DNA of 64,000 nt, from NCBI RefSeq assembly GCF_001043005.1, contig NZ_JYKZ01000003.1, positions 310,001 through 374,000 on the forward strand. The letters are read 5' to 3'. Shown here one piece after another: positions 53,876-61,712 of the stretch. This DNA comes from Pseudomonas psychrophila. GTDB taxonomy: Bacteria; Pseudomonadota; Gammaproteobacteria; Pseudomonadales; Pseudomonadaceae. The translations under genes were made by a program, and so were the position numbers. Position 1 is the first letter of the stretch. Every line of letters begins with the position of its first letter. The notes below the pieces were generated by a model. It did not search any database, was not told the origin of the DNA, and saw nothing but the letters and a program-made list of their open reading frames with translations.

Positions 53876-55464
53876 GGCGCCACCTTCGGTTGCTGTGCGG
53901 TCTGGTCCTGCAGGCTGAATTTCTGGCGCAGGAAGTTGGCCGGGGACGTGGTGAGGTTTTGCAGCCATTGTTCGTCGCTGGCCGCTTGCAGGGTTTGCAG
54001 CGGCTTGCTTTGGCCCTTGCCCGGTTGCTTGTCGAATTTGATCGCGTCGGGTTTGACCTCGGGGGTGTTTTGCTCGGCGCTGTCGGTGTCTTTCAACAGG
54101 GCCAGTGCCAGGGCCAGATTGGCACTGGCTTCGGGGAACTGTGGTTGCAGGGCCAACGCCTGGCGGTAGGCGGCAATCGCTTGCTCGAACTTGAAGCGGC
54201 GCACGTAGATATTGCCCAGATAGAAGTACGCCTGGGGGGTGTCCAGTTGCGCAAAGCTGGCCAGTGCCAGGTCGAAATCGGCAGCGTTGTAGGCGGCGAT
54301 GCCTTTCCAGTAAGGGTCGACGAACAGCTCGGCCGCTGCCGGGTAATGCTGATGTTCAAAGGCCCAGCGCCCTTGCTGGTCACGGGTGAAAAAGGCATCG
54401 GTCAGGGCGTTGGCCTCAGCGGGTGCCGGCTGCAGGGCCAGGCCTGCGCCCAGCACCAGCACGGCGTTCCAGTTCAGGCTCCAGCCACGGCGCACCGAGA
54501 AAAACGCGATCAACAGCAGTGGCCCGCACAGCCAGTAGCCTGCGTCTTTCCATTGCAGTTCGCGCTGTTCATCGCTGGCGGCCTGAAAGTGCTGCCGGGC
54601 GTGGCCCTCTATCCAGTCCAGATCGTCATCATTGATGGTCAGGCTGCCCAGCGGCGCATCGGTGGCGGCGGCCAGTTGCTTGAGTGCGGCGCTGTCGAAG
54701 CTGCCCAGCTCGGGGCGGCCATTGCTGTCGGTGCGCGGCTGGCCGCTGGCATCGCGGATGATCCCGCCATTGGCGCTGCCCACGGCCAGTACCAGCACTT
54801 GCAGGGCGCTGCCTTGCAGCAGTGGTTTGAGGCTGTCCAGCTGCGCGGTGTCGGCGCCGTCGGTGATTAGCAGCAAAGTGCCGGGGGCTTTCTCGGCTTG
54901 CAGCAGACGCTTGGCCTGTTCGATCACTGCCGCCACATTTTTGCCGGGGAGGGCGATCAGGTCAGTGCCCAAGGCCTGGATGAAACTGTCCAGTAACGCC
55001 GGGTCGTCGGTGGCGGGCAATACCAGATGCGCGCTGCCTGCATAGGCAATCAAGGCCGTGCGTGCGCCGCTGCGCCGGGCTATCAGGTCGTGGAGTTTGT
55101 GTTTGGCGGCTTCCAGGCGCGTCGGTTGCACATCGCTGGCGTCCATCGACGGTGACAAATCCAGGGCGATGATCAGCGGGGCACGGTTTTGCAGGAACGC
55201 CGGGCGATCCTGTTCCCAGGTGGGCCCGGCCGCCGCGATGGCGCCAAGGATCAGCAGGGCGGCCGTCAAGTGCACCGGGCGCAGGCGGTGAGGGTCTTGC
55301 GGGGTGATCAGCAAGTGGGGCAGCAGATGCGGGGCAATGATCGCCCGCAAGCGGCGCTGCTGGTCATGGCTGCGGCGCCACAGCAATGGCAGCAGGGCGC
55401 CGAACAAAGCCAGCAGCAGCCAGTACGGGCGCAGAAAGTGGAAGTCGCTGAGGTTGATCTCCAT
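53872..55464 (-). CDS. vWA-TPR protein (BatB/BatC-like fusion)
   Basis: A 530-residue inner-membrane protein: two TM helices near 14-29 and 63-80, a periplasmic or cytosolic von Willebrand A domain with complete MIDAS D102-x-S104-x-S106 (IIALDLSPSMDASD) and further LITDGADT, a third TM (CGPLLLIAFFSVRR), then TPR repeats (AAELFVDPYWKGIAAYNAADFDLALASFAQL; YFYLGNIYVRRFKFEQAIAAYRQALALQPQFPEASANL). Its start is one base after the previous stop. The vWA and TPR parts suggest a protein-binding scaffold acting with MoxR. Confidence 0.82.
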   Translation of the reverse strand: MEINLSDFHFLRPYWLLLALFGALLPLLWRRSHDQQRRLRAIIAPHLLPHLLITPQDPHRLRPVHLTAALLILGAIAAAGPTWEQDRPAFLQNRAPLIIALDLSPSMDASDVQPTRLEAAKHKLHDLIARRSGARTALIAYAGSAHLVLPATDDPALLDSFIQALGTDLIALPGKNVAAVIEQAKRLLQAEKAPGTLLLITDGADTAQLDSLKPLLQGSALQVLVLAVGSANGGIIRDASGQPRTDSNGRPELGSFDSAALKQLAAATDAPLGSLTINDDDLDWIEGHARQHFQAASDEQRELQWKDAGYWLCGPLLLIAFFSVRRGWSLNWNAVLVLGAGLALQPAPAEANALTDAFFTRDQQGRWAFEHQHYPAAAELFVDPYWKGIAAYNAADFDLALASFAQLDTPQAYFYLGNIYVRRFKFEQAIAAYRQALALQPQFPEASANLALALALLKDTDSAEQNTPEVKPDAIKFDKQPGKGQSKPLQTLQAASDEQWLQNLTTSPANFLRQKFSLQDQTAQQPKVAP

Positions 55465-55465
55465 T

Positions 55466-56458
55466 TCAGACCTCCTGCCGGGTCGGACGTTGATGCAGCC
55501 GCGAGGCCAGCAGCGCGCCCAGGTGATACAGCGCCAACAGGTTGATGGCCGCCGCCAGCGGCAACCAGAACAGGTCCCGCTTGGGTTGATGGCTCAGGGT
55601 TTTGACCTGGTGCGGGGTGATGCGGTCGAGGGTGGCGTACACCTGGTTCAGGCTGTCACGGTCTTCGGCGCGAAAGTACTGGCCGCCGGTGCTTTTGGCG
55701 ATGCTTTGCAGGGCGGTGAGGTTGACCTTGGCTTCGCCTTCGGCATTCGGGTCGCCAATGCCGATGGTGTGAATCACCACGCCTTTGGCCGCTGCCATTG
55801 CGGCGGCACGGGTCGGGGGGATGGCGCTGTGGGTATCGTTGCCATCGGTGAGCAGGATCAGCACCTTTTCCGGCTCGTGGGCCTGGTCGAGCAGTTTGAG
55901 GCTCAGGCCAATGGCATCGCCGATGGCGGTGTTGGGCCCGGCCATGCCGATTCCCGTGTCTTCGAGCAGCAACGACAGGCTGGCGTGGTCAAGGGTCAGC
56001 GGCGCCTGGGGGTAGGCGCCGCTGCCGAACACGATCAGGCCGATGCGGTCGTCCTTGCGGCGCTGGATAAAGTCCTGCACCACCTGTTTGACGGCGGCCA
56101 GGCGGTTGATCTTTTGCCCGTTGGCGTCCGTAAAATCCGTGGTTTCCATCGATTGTGAGATGTCGATGGCCAGCATCAGATCGCGCACCGGTTGCTGGCG
56201 TTCGATGGGCTTTTCGACCCACACCGGTCTGGCCACGGCCACCACCAGCAACGCCCACACCAGCAGATTGAGCAGCAGTTGCCAGAGGTTATGCCGCGTG
56301 CCGGCGGCCTGTGGCGCCTGGTCGATGGCGCGGCTCATGGCGTTGAAAAACGGCACTCGCACCGCGCTGCAGGCCTCGCGGTACGCGGGCAGCCAGCGGT
56401 AGCCGAACCACGGCAAAGGCAGCAACAGCAGCAACCAGGGGTAATCAAACTGCCACAT
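55466..56458 (-). CDS. vWA membrane protein (BatA-like)
   Basis: The ATG at 56458 gives a normal 330-residue BatA-like protein opening MWQFDYPWLLLLLPLPWFGYRWLP; the long upstream extension in this frame is shadow of the DUF4381 gene. TM segments lie at ~7-22 and 60-78, and the vWA MIDAS is D99-x-S101-x-S103 (AIDISQSMETTD), with LLTDGNDTHS later. A C-terminal TM (FWLPLAAAINLLALYHLGALL) follows. It overlaps the DUF4381 gene by 14 bp. Partner of the second vWA protein in the MoxR system. Confidence 0.82.
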   Translation of the reverse strand: MWQFDYPWLLLLLPLPWFGYRWLPAYREACSAVRVPFFNAMSRAIDQAPQAAGTRHNLWQLLLNLLVWALLVVAVARPVWVEKPIERQQPVRDLMLAIDISQSMETTDFTDANGQKINRLAAVKQVVQDFIQRRKDDRIGLIVFGSGAYPQAPLTLDHASLSLLLEDTGIGMAGPNTAIGDAIGLSLKLLDQAHEPEKVLILLTDGNDTHSAIPPTRAAAMAAAKGVVIHTIGIGDPNAEGEAKVNLTALQSIAKSTGGQYFRAEDRDSLNQVYATLDRITPHQVKTLSHQPKRDLFWLPLAAAINLLALYHLGALLASRLHQRPTRQEV

Positions 56459-56933
56459 GGTGTAGCTCCACCCAGCGTGTGCAGGTCTCGAACAGGTACT
56501 GGCGCTGCGTGTCAGGCAATGCCAGCAACTGGTCATCCGGGGCATAGGCCAGGAACGCCAGTTGCTCGCTGAAATCGTCTGGCAGCGGTTGCGGGCTGTG
56601 GCCGCGCAAAAAGTCTTGCCAGGCCGCCCCCTGCAACGGGCCAACAGCCTGTGGGGCCGGCATGGACAGGGCCACGCGCTTGAGCAGCGTGGGCAGCTCG
56701 CGCAAGGTGGCGATCGGGTCGTTGGCCGCGCGCAGCTGGGCCAAACGCTGCAAGGCCTCGCGCCGGTAGCGGTTACGCCGCCAAAGCCAGTAAGTGCGTG
56801 CGGCCCAGACCGCCAGCCCGGCCAGTACAACCCCCAGCAACGCCCACCAGCCCCAGGTCTGCGGCATGTAACTGACGGGCGCAGGCAAGGCCAAGTTTTG
56901 CAGTTGATCAATGCTGGGGATGGGAGTGGTCAT
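56445..56933 (-). CDS. DUF4381 membrane protein
   Basis: A 162-residue protein with one TM helix near the N-terminus (WGWWALLGVVLAGLAVWAARTYWLW) followed by a cytosolic helical domain (RREALQRLAQLRAANDPIATLRELPTLLKRVAL; WQDFLRGHSPQPLPDDFSEQLAFLAYAP). This is the standard DUF4381 layout. Such proteins regularly sit between DUF58 and vWA genes of MoxR operons; the biochemical role is unknown. Start overlaps the DUF58 gene by 4 bp. Confidence 0.82.
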   Translation of the reverse strand: MTTPIPSIDQLQNLALPAPVSYMPQTWGWWALLGVVLAGLAVWAARTYWLWRRNRYRREALQRLAQLRAANDPIATLRELPTLLKRVALSMPAPQAVGPLQGAAWQDFLRGHSPQPLPDDFSEQLAFLAYAPDDQLLALPDTQRQYLFETCTRWVELHHVAV

Positions 56934-57880
56934 CGACGCGGCCCGCCCAGTTTGCCCAGTTCAGTGCGCAGTTGGCTGTGGGCATCCAGCTCGGTGCTGA
57001 ACATCATCAACGGCACCTGGCTGCGGCGCAGCAGGCTGGCGATGTCCTTGAAGCGGCCGCTGAGAAAGTCTCCCAGGGGTTGGCGAATGTGGGGGTGCTG
57101 CACCGCCAGCTCCACTTGCAGTTGACCCTGGGTCACCAGCAAGCGGCCGTTTTTGGGCAGGTCCAGCGCCAAGGGATCGTAGACCTGCATCGCGATCACA
57201 TCGTTGTGCACCGCCAGTTGGCGCATCAGCTGCAGGGTGCGCGGGCCTGCATCGGCGAAATCGCTGATCAGGCAAATCAGGTGGTCATGGCCGGCTACGG
57301 CAAGGCAGTGTTGCAGCACCTTGTCCAGCTGGTCGGCGTCTTCGCAGTCGGGTTGCGTGGCATTGAGCAACTGGTTTTGCTGCACGATTTTGCTGCACAG
57401 CGCTTCGACCCGCTTGCGACTGCGCAGCGGGGCGATGCTGTCGATGCGCTGGTCGTTGAACACCAGCCCGCCGACCCGGTCGCCGGCGTTGAAAACCATC
57501 CACGCGGCCAATGCACCTAGCTCGGCGGCGGTGGCGGATTTGAAGCTGTGGCTGGAGCCAAAAAACATCGACATGCGCTGATCAACCAGGATCAGCGCCG
57601 GGCGGTCGCGCTCTTCGGTAAAGGTGCGTACCACCGGTTTGCCGGTGCGCAACGAGGCCCGCCAGTCGAGGTGACGCAGGTCGTCACCGGGCTGGTAGCG
57701 GCGCAGTTCGTCGAAATTCAATCCACGGCCCCGCAAGCGCGAAGCATGGTTGCCCGAAAGGATGCTGCCCTGGGGTTGGCGGGCGACAAAACTCAACGCA
57801 CGAGCCTTGAATTCCAGCGCCATCAATTGCGCCAGAGACACATACACCAATCCATCGGCGTCCTGCTGTGGAGCGTACAT
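56930..57880 (-). CDS. DUF58 protein (vWA-like, MoxR partner)
   Basis: Start is the ATG at 57880, preceded by gaggag at good spacing (a TTG two codons earlier is less likely). The 316-residue protein contains the DUF58 signature RGRGLNFDELRRYQPGDDLRHLDWRASLRTGKPVVRTFTEERDRP, then a vWA-like fold with an imperfect MIDAS (LVDQRMSM). It begins 11 bp after the MoxR gene. No TM helix is evident, so it is probably cytosolic. A bridge between the MoxR ATPase and the membrane vWA proteins is inferred from family context. Confidence 0.85.
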   Translation of the reverse strand: MYAPQQDADGLVYVSLAQLMALEFKARALSFVARQPQGSILSGNHASRLRGRGLNFDELRRYQPGDDLRHLDWRASLRTGKPVVRTFTEERDRPALILVDQRMSMFFGSSHSFKSATAAELGALAAWMVFNAGDRVGGLVFNDQRIDSIAPLRSRKRVEALCSKIVQQNQLLNATQPDCEDADQLDKVLQHCLAVAGHDHLICLISDFADAGPRTLQLMRQLAVHNDVIAMQVYDPLALDLPKNGRLLVTQGQLQVELAVQHPHIRQPLGDFLSGRFKDIASLLRRSQVPLMMFSTELDAHSQLRTELGKLGGPRR

Positions 57881-57891
57881 CGGCAAGCTCC

Positions 57892-58872
57892 TCAGGCCGG
57901 TATTGCGACTTTTTCGAGCAGTCGGTGGAGCACTTGATCGGCGCTGACGCCATCGGCCACTGCGTCGTAACTCAGTTGCAGGCGATGACGCAGCACCGGA
58001 TGCACCACCGCGCGCACGTTATCGGGCGAAACGAATGCCTGACCGCGCAACCAGGCGTCGGCCCGGGCACAACGGTCCAGGCCGATGCCGCCCCGGGGGC
58101 TGGCGCCGATGGCGATCCAGCGCGCCAGGTCGGGGTCGTAGTCGGCGGGGTGCCGGGTGGCGTTGATCAGGTCGATCAGGTAGCAGTCGATGGCGGGCGA
58201 GACGGCCACCGCACTGACTTCACGGCGGGCAGCAAAAATGGCCTCCTGGCCAAGGGCGAACCCCGGCGCAGTGTCGGCGCTGGCGCCTTGCGCCTGTTCC
58301 TCGGCCCGCAGCATGCGCAACACTTGCGACTCGTGCGCAGGGTTGGGGTAGTCGAGCAATACCTTCATCAGAAAGCGGTCCATCTGCGCCTCGGGCAGCG
58401 GGTAGGTGCCTTCTTGCTCGATGGGGTTTTGGGTGGCCAACACAATAAACAGCTCGGGCAATTGATGGCTGTTGCCGGCCACGGTGATCTGGCGTTCTTC
58501 CATGGCTTCCAGCAAGGCGGCCTGCACCTTGGCCGGGGCGCGGTTGATTTCGTCCGCCAGGATAAGGTTGCCGAACAGCGGGCCGGGCTGGAACATGATC
58601 TGGTTCTGGCCGTCGACCTGATGCAGCACCTCGGCACCGGTGATGTCCGAAGGCAACAGGTCGGGGGTGAACTGGATGCGGCTCATTTTGGCGTCCAGGT
58701 GTTTGGCCAGCGCCTTGACGGTACGGGTCTTGGCCAGCCCCGGCAGGCTTTCCAGCAACAGATGCCCGTTGGCCAGCAGGCCGACAATAATCTGTCGGAT
58801 AACCTCATCCTGCCCCAGTACCGATTCGGCGATGCTGGCTTGCAGGGCGTTAAGATCGTTGAGCGTTGTCAT
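57892..58872 (-). CDS. MoxR-family AAA+ ATPase
   Basis: A 326-residue MoxR ATPase: Walker A LPGLAKT (residues 43-49; the usual preceding Gly is Ser), Walker B LILADEINRAP with D107-E108, sensor 1 in VLATQNPIEQEGTYPLPEAQMDRF, and Arg finger/sensor 2 region ASPRGGIGLDRCARADAWL. MoxR proteins are chaperone-like ATPases that insert metals or activate periplasmic or cytosolic enzyme complexes. Here the sulfatase, HAD phosphatase or octahaem cytochrome are possible clients. Confidence 0.92.
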   Translation of the reverse strand: MTTLNDLNALQASIAESVLGQDEVIRQIIVGLLANGHLLLESLPGLAKTRTVKALAKHLDAKMSRIQFTPDLLPSDITGAEVLHQVDGQNQIMFQPGPLFGNLILADEINRAPAKVQAALLEAMEERQITVAGNSHQLPELFIVLATQNPIEQEGTYPLPEAQMDRFLMKVLLDYPNPAHESQVLRMLRAEEQAQGASADTAPGFALGQEAIFAARREVSAVAVSPAIDCYLIDLINATRHPADYDPDLARWIAIGASPRGGIGLDRCARADAWLRGQAFVSPDNVRAVVHPVLRHRLQLSYDAVADGVSADQVLHRLLEKVAIPA

Positions 58873-58896
58873 AAAGCATTCCTTGCTTAAGCATGA

Positions 58897-59394
58897 TTAC
58901 CAGGGCGCGGGGACCACTACAAACTGCACGTTGCCGCCTACGTAACGCGGTTGGTACCAGGTGGGTCCGCAGTGCTGATACGCCACATTGTTGGCCATCA
59001 CCGACACGCAGTCAGGAGGTACGCTGGTTACCTGCGAGCCGATGGCTATGGCCGTGGTTGCACCTACCACAGCTGCTGCGGCCCAAGGGTGATACCAGTT
59101 ATCAGGAGGCGGGGGCGGTGGAGGAGGCATGGGGCGTGGAGGCGGCATGGGCCGGGGCGCCGGGTAGGGGTGCGGTTGCGGATAAGGGGGCGGCCCCGGT
59201 TGTGGATGCGGATGCTGACCTGACTGAGGGTGTGGTTGTGGCATGGGGTGTGGAGAGGGCGGATACCCCCCATTGTGGGGCACAACAAAGGTGCGTGCTC
59301 CGCCACCACTGCGTATTTGCCAGGCCATGACCACCGAGGTGTGCAACAGGCTGGCGCCGAGTACGCCACATAGCATCCAGTGTAGGCGCTTCAT
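58897..59394 (-). CDS. Exported Pro/His-rich small protein of the MoxR cluster
   Basis: Start is the ATG at 59394 (MKRLHWMLCGVLGASLLHTSVVMA), overlapping the DUF2092 gene by atga. The 165-residue product has a long Pro/His/Gln tract (repeats of PHPQ, PQPH, then PMPPPRPMPPPPPPPP), a short hydrophobic segment (AAAAVVGATTAIAIGS) and a C-terminal motif with two cysteines (PPDCVSVMANNVAYQHCGPTWYQPRY...VQFVVVPAP). This tail is shared by small surface proteins in many proteobacteria, but no function is known to me. The His/Pro tract might bind metal. Confidence 0.75.
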   Translation of the reverse strand: MKRLHWMLCGVLGASLLHTSVVMAWQIRSGGGARTFVVPHNGGYPPSPHPMPQPHPQSGQHPHPQPGPPPYPQPHPYPAPRPMPPPRPMPPPPPPPPDNWYHPWAAAAVVGATTAIAIGSQVTSVPPDCVSVMANNVAYQHCGPTWYQPRYVGGNVQFVVVPAPW

Positions 59395-60152
59395 GGTTGC
59401 GCCTCCGGGCTGTACTTGCTGGGGGCCCATTGCAATGGCACTTCCTGGGCGCCTTGGGGTGGTTCGAATTCGAAACTGCTGGCGCTGATCGCCGGTTTAA
59501 GTTGCCAGGTAAAATCCACGCTGTGGCGCGGATGTTCGGGGATATCGCGGCGGCTGATGATCAGGCGGCAGGGTAGAGGTTGTTCGCCTTGGCGTAGCCA
59601 TAGTTGCCAGTCGATATCGTCCTGGCGCAAGGCGTAGTGATCGCAGCGCTGACCTTCCAGAGTGTCACTGCCAATCAGCACGGCGGAGCGCAAGCCGGCT
59701 TGTTCCGAGGTGTTGGCGTTCCAGCGAAACAGATCGGCCAGTGGCAATTCAATACCGTAACGGGTGTTGAGCAGGTCGATAAGTGCATTGATGCTCGCTG
59801 GCGCAGGAGCGCTGGCGTAGTAGGCGCTGGGGCTCTGGTAGAGAGTAAAGCGCTTTCCGTTGTAATAGAGCGTGCGCCGCACGCCTTGATTGTCGACCGA
59901 GACCATCAGCTTGTCCGGCTGTTGGGCCAGCAGTTGGGTGGTATGACGAAACTCGACAGTCTGGCCGTTTTCCAGCACTTGGTCAGTCAGGCTGCTGGCC
60001 TCGATGCCAAACTGCCTGAGGCTGCGCAAGTAACTGCCCATCCGCTCCAGTGCCTGCACGGCTGCGGGTTCAATGGCTATGTTCCCAGCGGCATGGACCT
60101 GTCCGGTAAAGACCAGGAGCAGGCCGAGCAAGGCAGGACGCAAGGCGAGCAT
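59391..60152 (-). CDS. DUF2092 family periplasmic protein
   Basis: A 253-residue exported protein (signal peptide ending FTGQVHA) with the LolA/LolB-like antiparallel fold expected for DUF2092: ALERMGSYLRSLRQFGIEASSLTDQVLENGQTVEFRHTTQLLAQQPDKLMVSVDN, RTLYYNGKRFTLYQ, and VDFTWQLKPAISASSFEFEPPQGAQEVPL. It may carry a hydrophobic ligand across the periplasm. It follows the putative outer-membrane transporter by 11 bp. Confidence 0.82.
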   Translation of the reverse strand: MLALRPALLGLLLVFTGQVHAAGNIAIEPAAVQALERMGSYLRSLRQFGIEASSLTDQVLENGQTVEFRHTTQLLAQQPDKLMVSVDNQGVRRTLYYNGKRFTLYQSPSAYYASAPAPASINALIDLLNTRYGIELPLADLFRWNANTSEQAGLRSAVLIGSDTLEGQRCDHYALRQDDIDWQLWLRQGEQPLPCRLIISRRDIPEHPRHSVDFTWQLKPAISASSFEFEPPQGAQEVPLQWAPSKYSPEAQP

Positions 60153-60163
60153 GATGGCGGCCT

Positions 60164-61072
60164 CTACCAGACGTACTGCATGCGCAGGGTCCAGGTGGCG
60201 ATATCTGGTGACCCTTTGCGCTCGGCCACAGTGTCGGTGTAGGCCAGCAGGCCGCCAAACTGGGGTGTGAGCATAAAGCCCACGCTGGCGCCTGCCAGGG
60301 TGCTCTCCTGTTTGTTGTCCTGCCAGTCGCCGTCGATTTTGGTCTCGCCGCCGCGTGTATAGGTGGCGTCCAGTGAGGCCCAGAGGGCGCGATTAATGGT
60401 GTAGCTGTAATGGCCCTCAATGGCATACAGCGGCTTTTGCTCAAGCTTGCTGTCGCCTTGGTATTCGTCGTTGTCACCGAACAGCGAAACCCAGGTGTTC
60501 AGTTCAAGCCAGGTAGGGCCAATGGGCGTGCCAAAGCCTATTTCCGGTTTGAATACCCAGCGGTTGGCGCCGATATTGATCACCCGGTTTTTGTCGTAGT
60601 CCCCGGTAGGCGTAGTCACCCATAGCGCGCCAGTGAGAAAGGTCTCGGGAGTCCATTTGGCAAACTCCTCTTTGCTCAGGGCAGGGCCGCCGAAGATGTT
60701 ATGAGCCAGCACCACTTGGGTGTCGCCCATGCCGCCGTTGTGCTTGGTGCCAGTGAAATAGCGCGCATTGTCAAAAGACGCCGACAGGTCGGCATAGGGC
60801 TGCAGGAGCTGGATCGCAGTGTTGCGGCCCTCTACGGAGAACGAGCGGGCATAGCGCAGGATGTAAACATCAGCATTGAGCGACAGGCCTTTGATGGGCA
60901 AGGCCGTGTCGATGGGGGTGTTACTGTCGACGCGGTTGTAATAGCCGAACAGCATGTTGAGGTCGGTGGGTGTATTTTGCCAATCGCGGGCGTTATCGGC
61001 CCAGCTCGCCAGCGGCGTCAGGACCAAAGTGAGTGCCGTGACACTGGCTTTACGGACGGTGCTTGATCCCAT
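60164..61072 (-). CDS. Outer-membrane transporter-like protein (MetA-pathway/SphA-like beta-barrel)
   Basis: A 302-residue exported protein: signal peptide ending LASWA, many amphipathic beta-strands (VYILRYARSF, LQPYADLSASF, NTWVSLFGDNDEYQG, YAIEGHYSYTINRALWASLDATYTRGG) and an aromatic C-terminus (MQYVW) for barrel assembly. It resembles the Phenol_MetA_deg family often annotated as transporter. It is first in the leftward cluster, with ggag before its ATG, so the cluster promoter should lie in 61073-61340. Confidence 0.78.
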   Translation of the reverse strand: MGSSTVRKASVTALTLVLTPLASWADNARDWQNTPTDLNMLFGYYNRVDSNTPIDTALPIKGLSLNADVYILRYARSFSVEGRNTAIQLLQPYADLSASFDNARYFTGTKHNGGMGDTQVVLAHNIFGGPALSKEEFAKWTPETFLTGALWVTTPTGDYDKNRVINIGANRWVFKPEIGFGTPIGPTWLELNTWVSLFGDNDEYQGDSKLEQKPLYAIEGHYSYTINRALWASLDATYTRGGETKIDGDWQDNKQESTLAGASVGFMLTPQFGGLLAYTDTVAERKGSPDIATWTLRMQYVW

Positions 61073-61340
61073 CGTATTGCTCCTTCAATTGCCCTTTGGC
61101 GGTCTATCGTCCGATGCCCGGCGAATTTATTGTTAATTGAAGCTAGCAGTAACCCCGGACTTCGCTGGCTGGCGGATGAAAAACTGCTGATTCTGTGGCC
61201 TGGGTCACTGATAAAAGACGAGCGGTTATCTGACGTGAATCCTCTGAAGGCACTGATTCTAATGGCGACTACTGGATATTTAGCCACCGGTTAGCGCTGG
61301 CCGCGTGCTATCGTGTTGACCTTTATTGAGGGGATTTCCA
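61073..61340. promoter_or_regulatory. Divergent promoter region, MoxR cluster / lipoprotein-polB
   Basis: This 268-bp gap must hold promoters for both directions. I could not identify a convincing -35/-10 pair or operator. ctg-N10-cac at 61272-61287 is only a poor LexA-like match. Confidence 0.3.
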
Positions 61341-61694
61341 ATGCGAATGCTGATTGGCGTTTTGAGCCTGGCCTTGCTGGCCGGTTGTGTGTCTCCTGCG
61401 ATGGACACTGCTCGCAGCAAAGCCCCGGTCCGGGTGCTGGCGTCGGATAAAGCCACGGCGCTGGTCGCCGAATGCATCAAGTTTTCGTGGGAAGACGAAA
61501 GCGTTTTCGGGGTAGATGCCAGTGCCTATCTCAACAGCGACAAGGCTGGTCAGCAGACGGTGTATACCCGTGGCGCAGAATCCTTTGCCGATCTGGTGCC
61601 GCAAGGTACGGGCACTGCGGTGAGCTACTACGCCAAGCAACCGGGCGACGCTGCAGCCATGCGCCGTTTGGCGATGCTGGCGACATGTTTGTAA
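61341..61694 (+). CDS. Small lipoprotein upstream of polB
   Basis: Start is the ATG at 61341 with gagggga 6 bp upstream. The 117-residue protein has a type II signal peptide (MRMLIGVLSLALLAGC) and no domain that I recognise. The mature part contains DKATALVAECIKFSWEDESVFGVDASAYLN and ends with a Cys (MLATCL) that may pair with the one in AECIKF. It precedes polB by 18 bp in the same direction and may be co-transcribed. Confidence 0.8.
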   Translation: MRMLIGVLSLALLAGCVSPAMDTARSKAPVRVLASDKATALVAECIKFSWEDESVFGVDASAYLNSDKAGQQTVYTRGAESFADLVPQGTGTAVSYYAKQPGDAAAMRRLAMLATCL

Positions 61695-61712
61695 GTTCTT
61701 GAGGGTGCTGCG

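Noticed and set aside
61272..61287. LexA box upstream of polB
   Set aside because: ctg-N10-cac misses one half of the CTG-N10-CAG consensus and is separated from polB by the lipoprotein gene.
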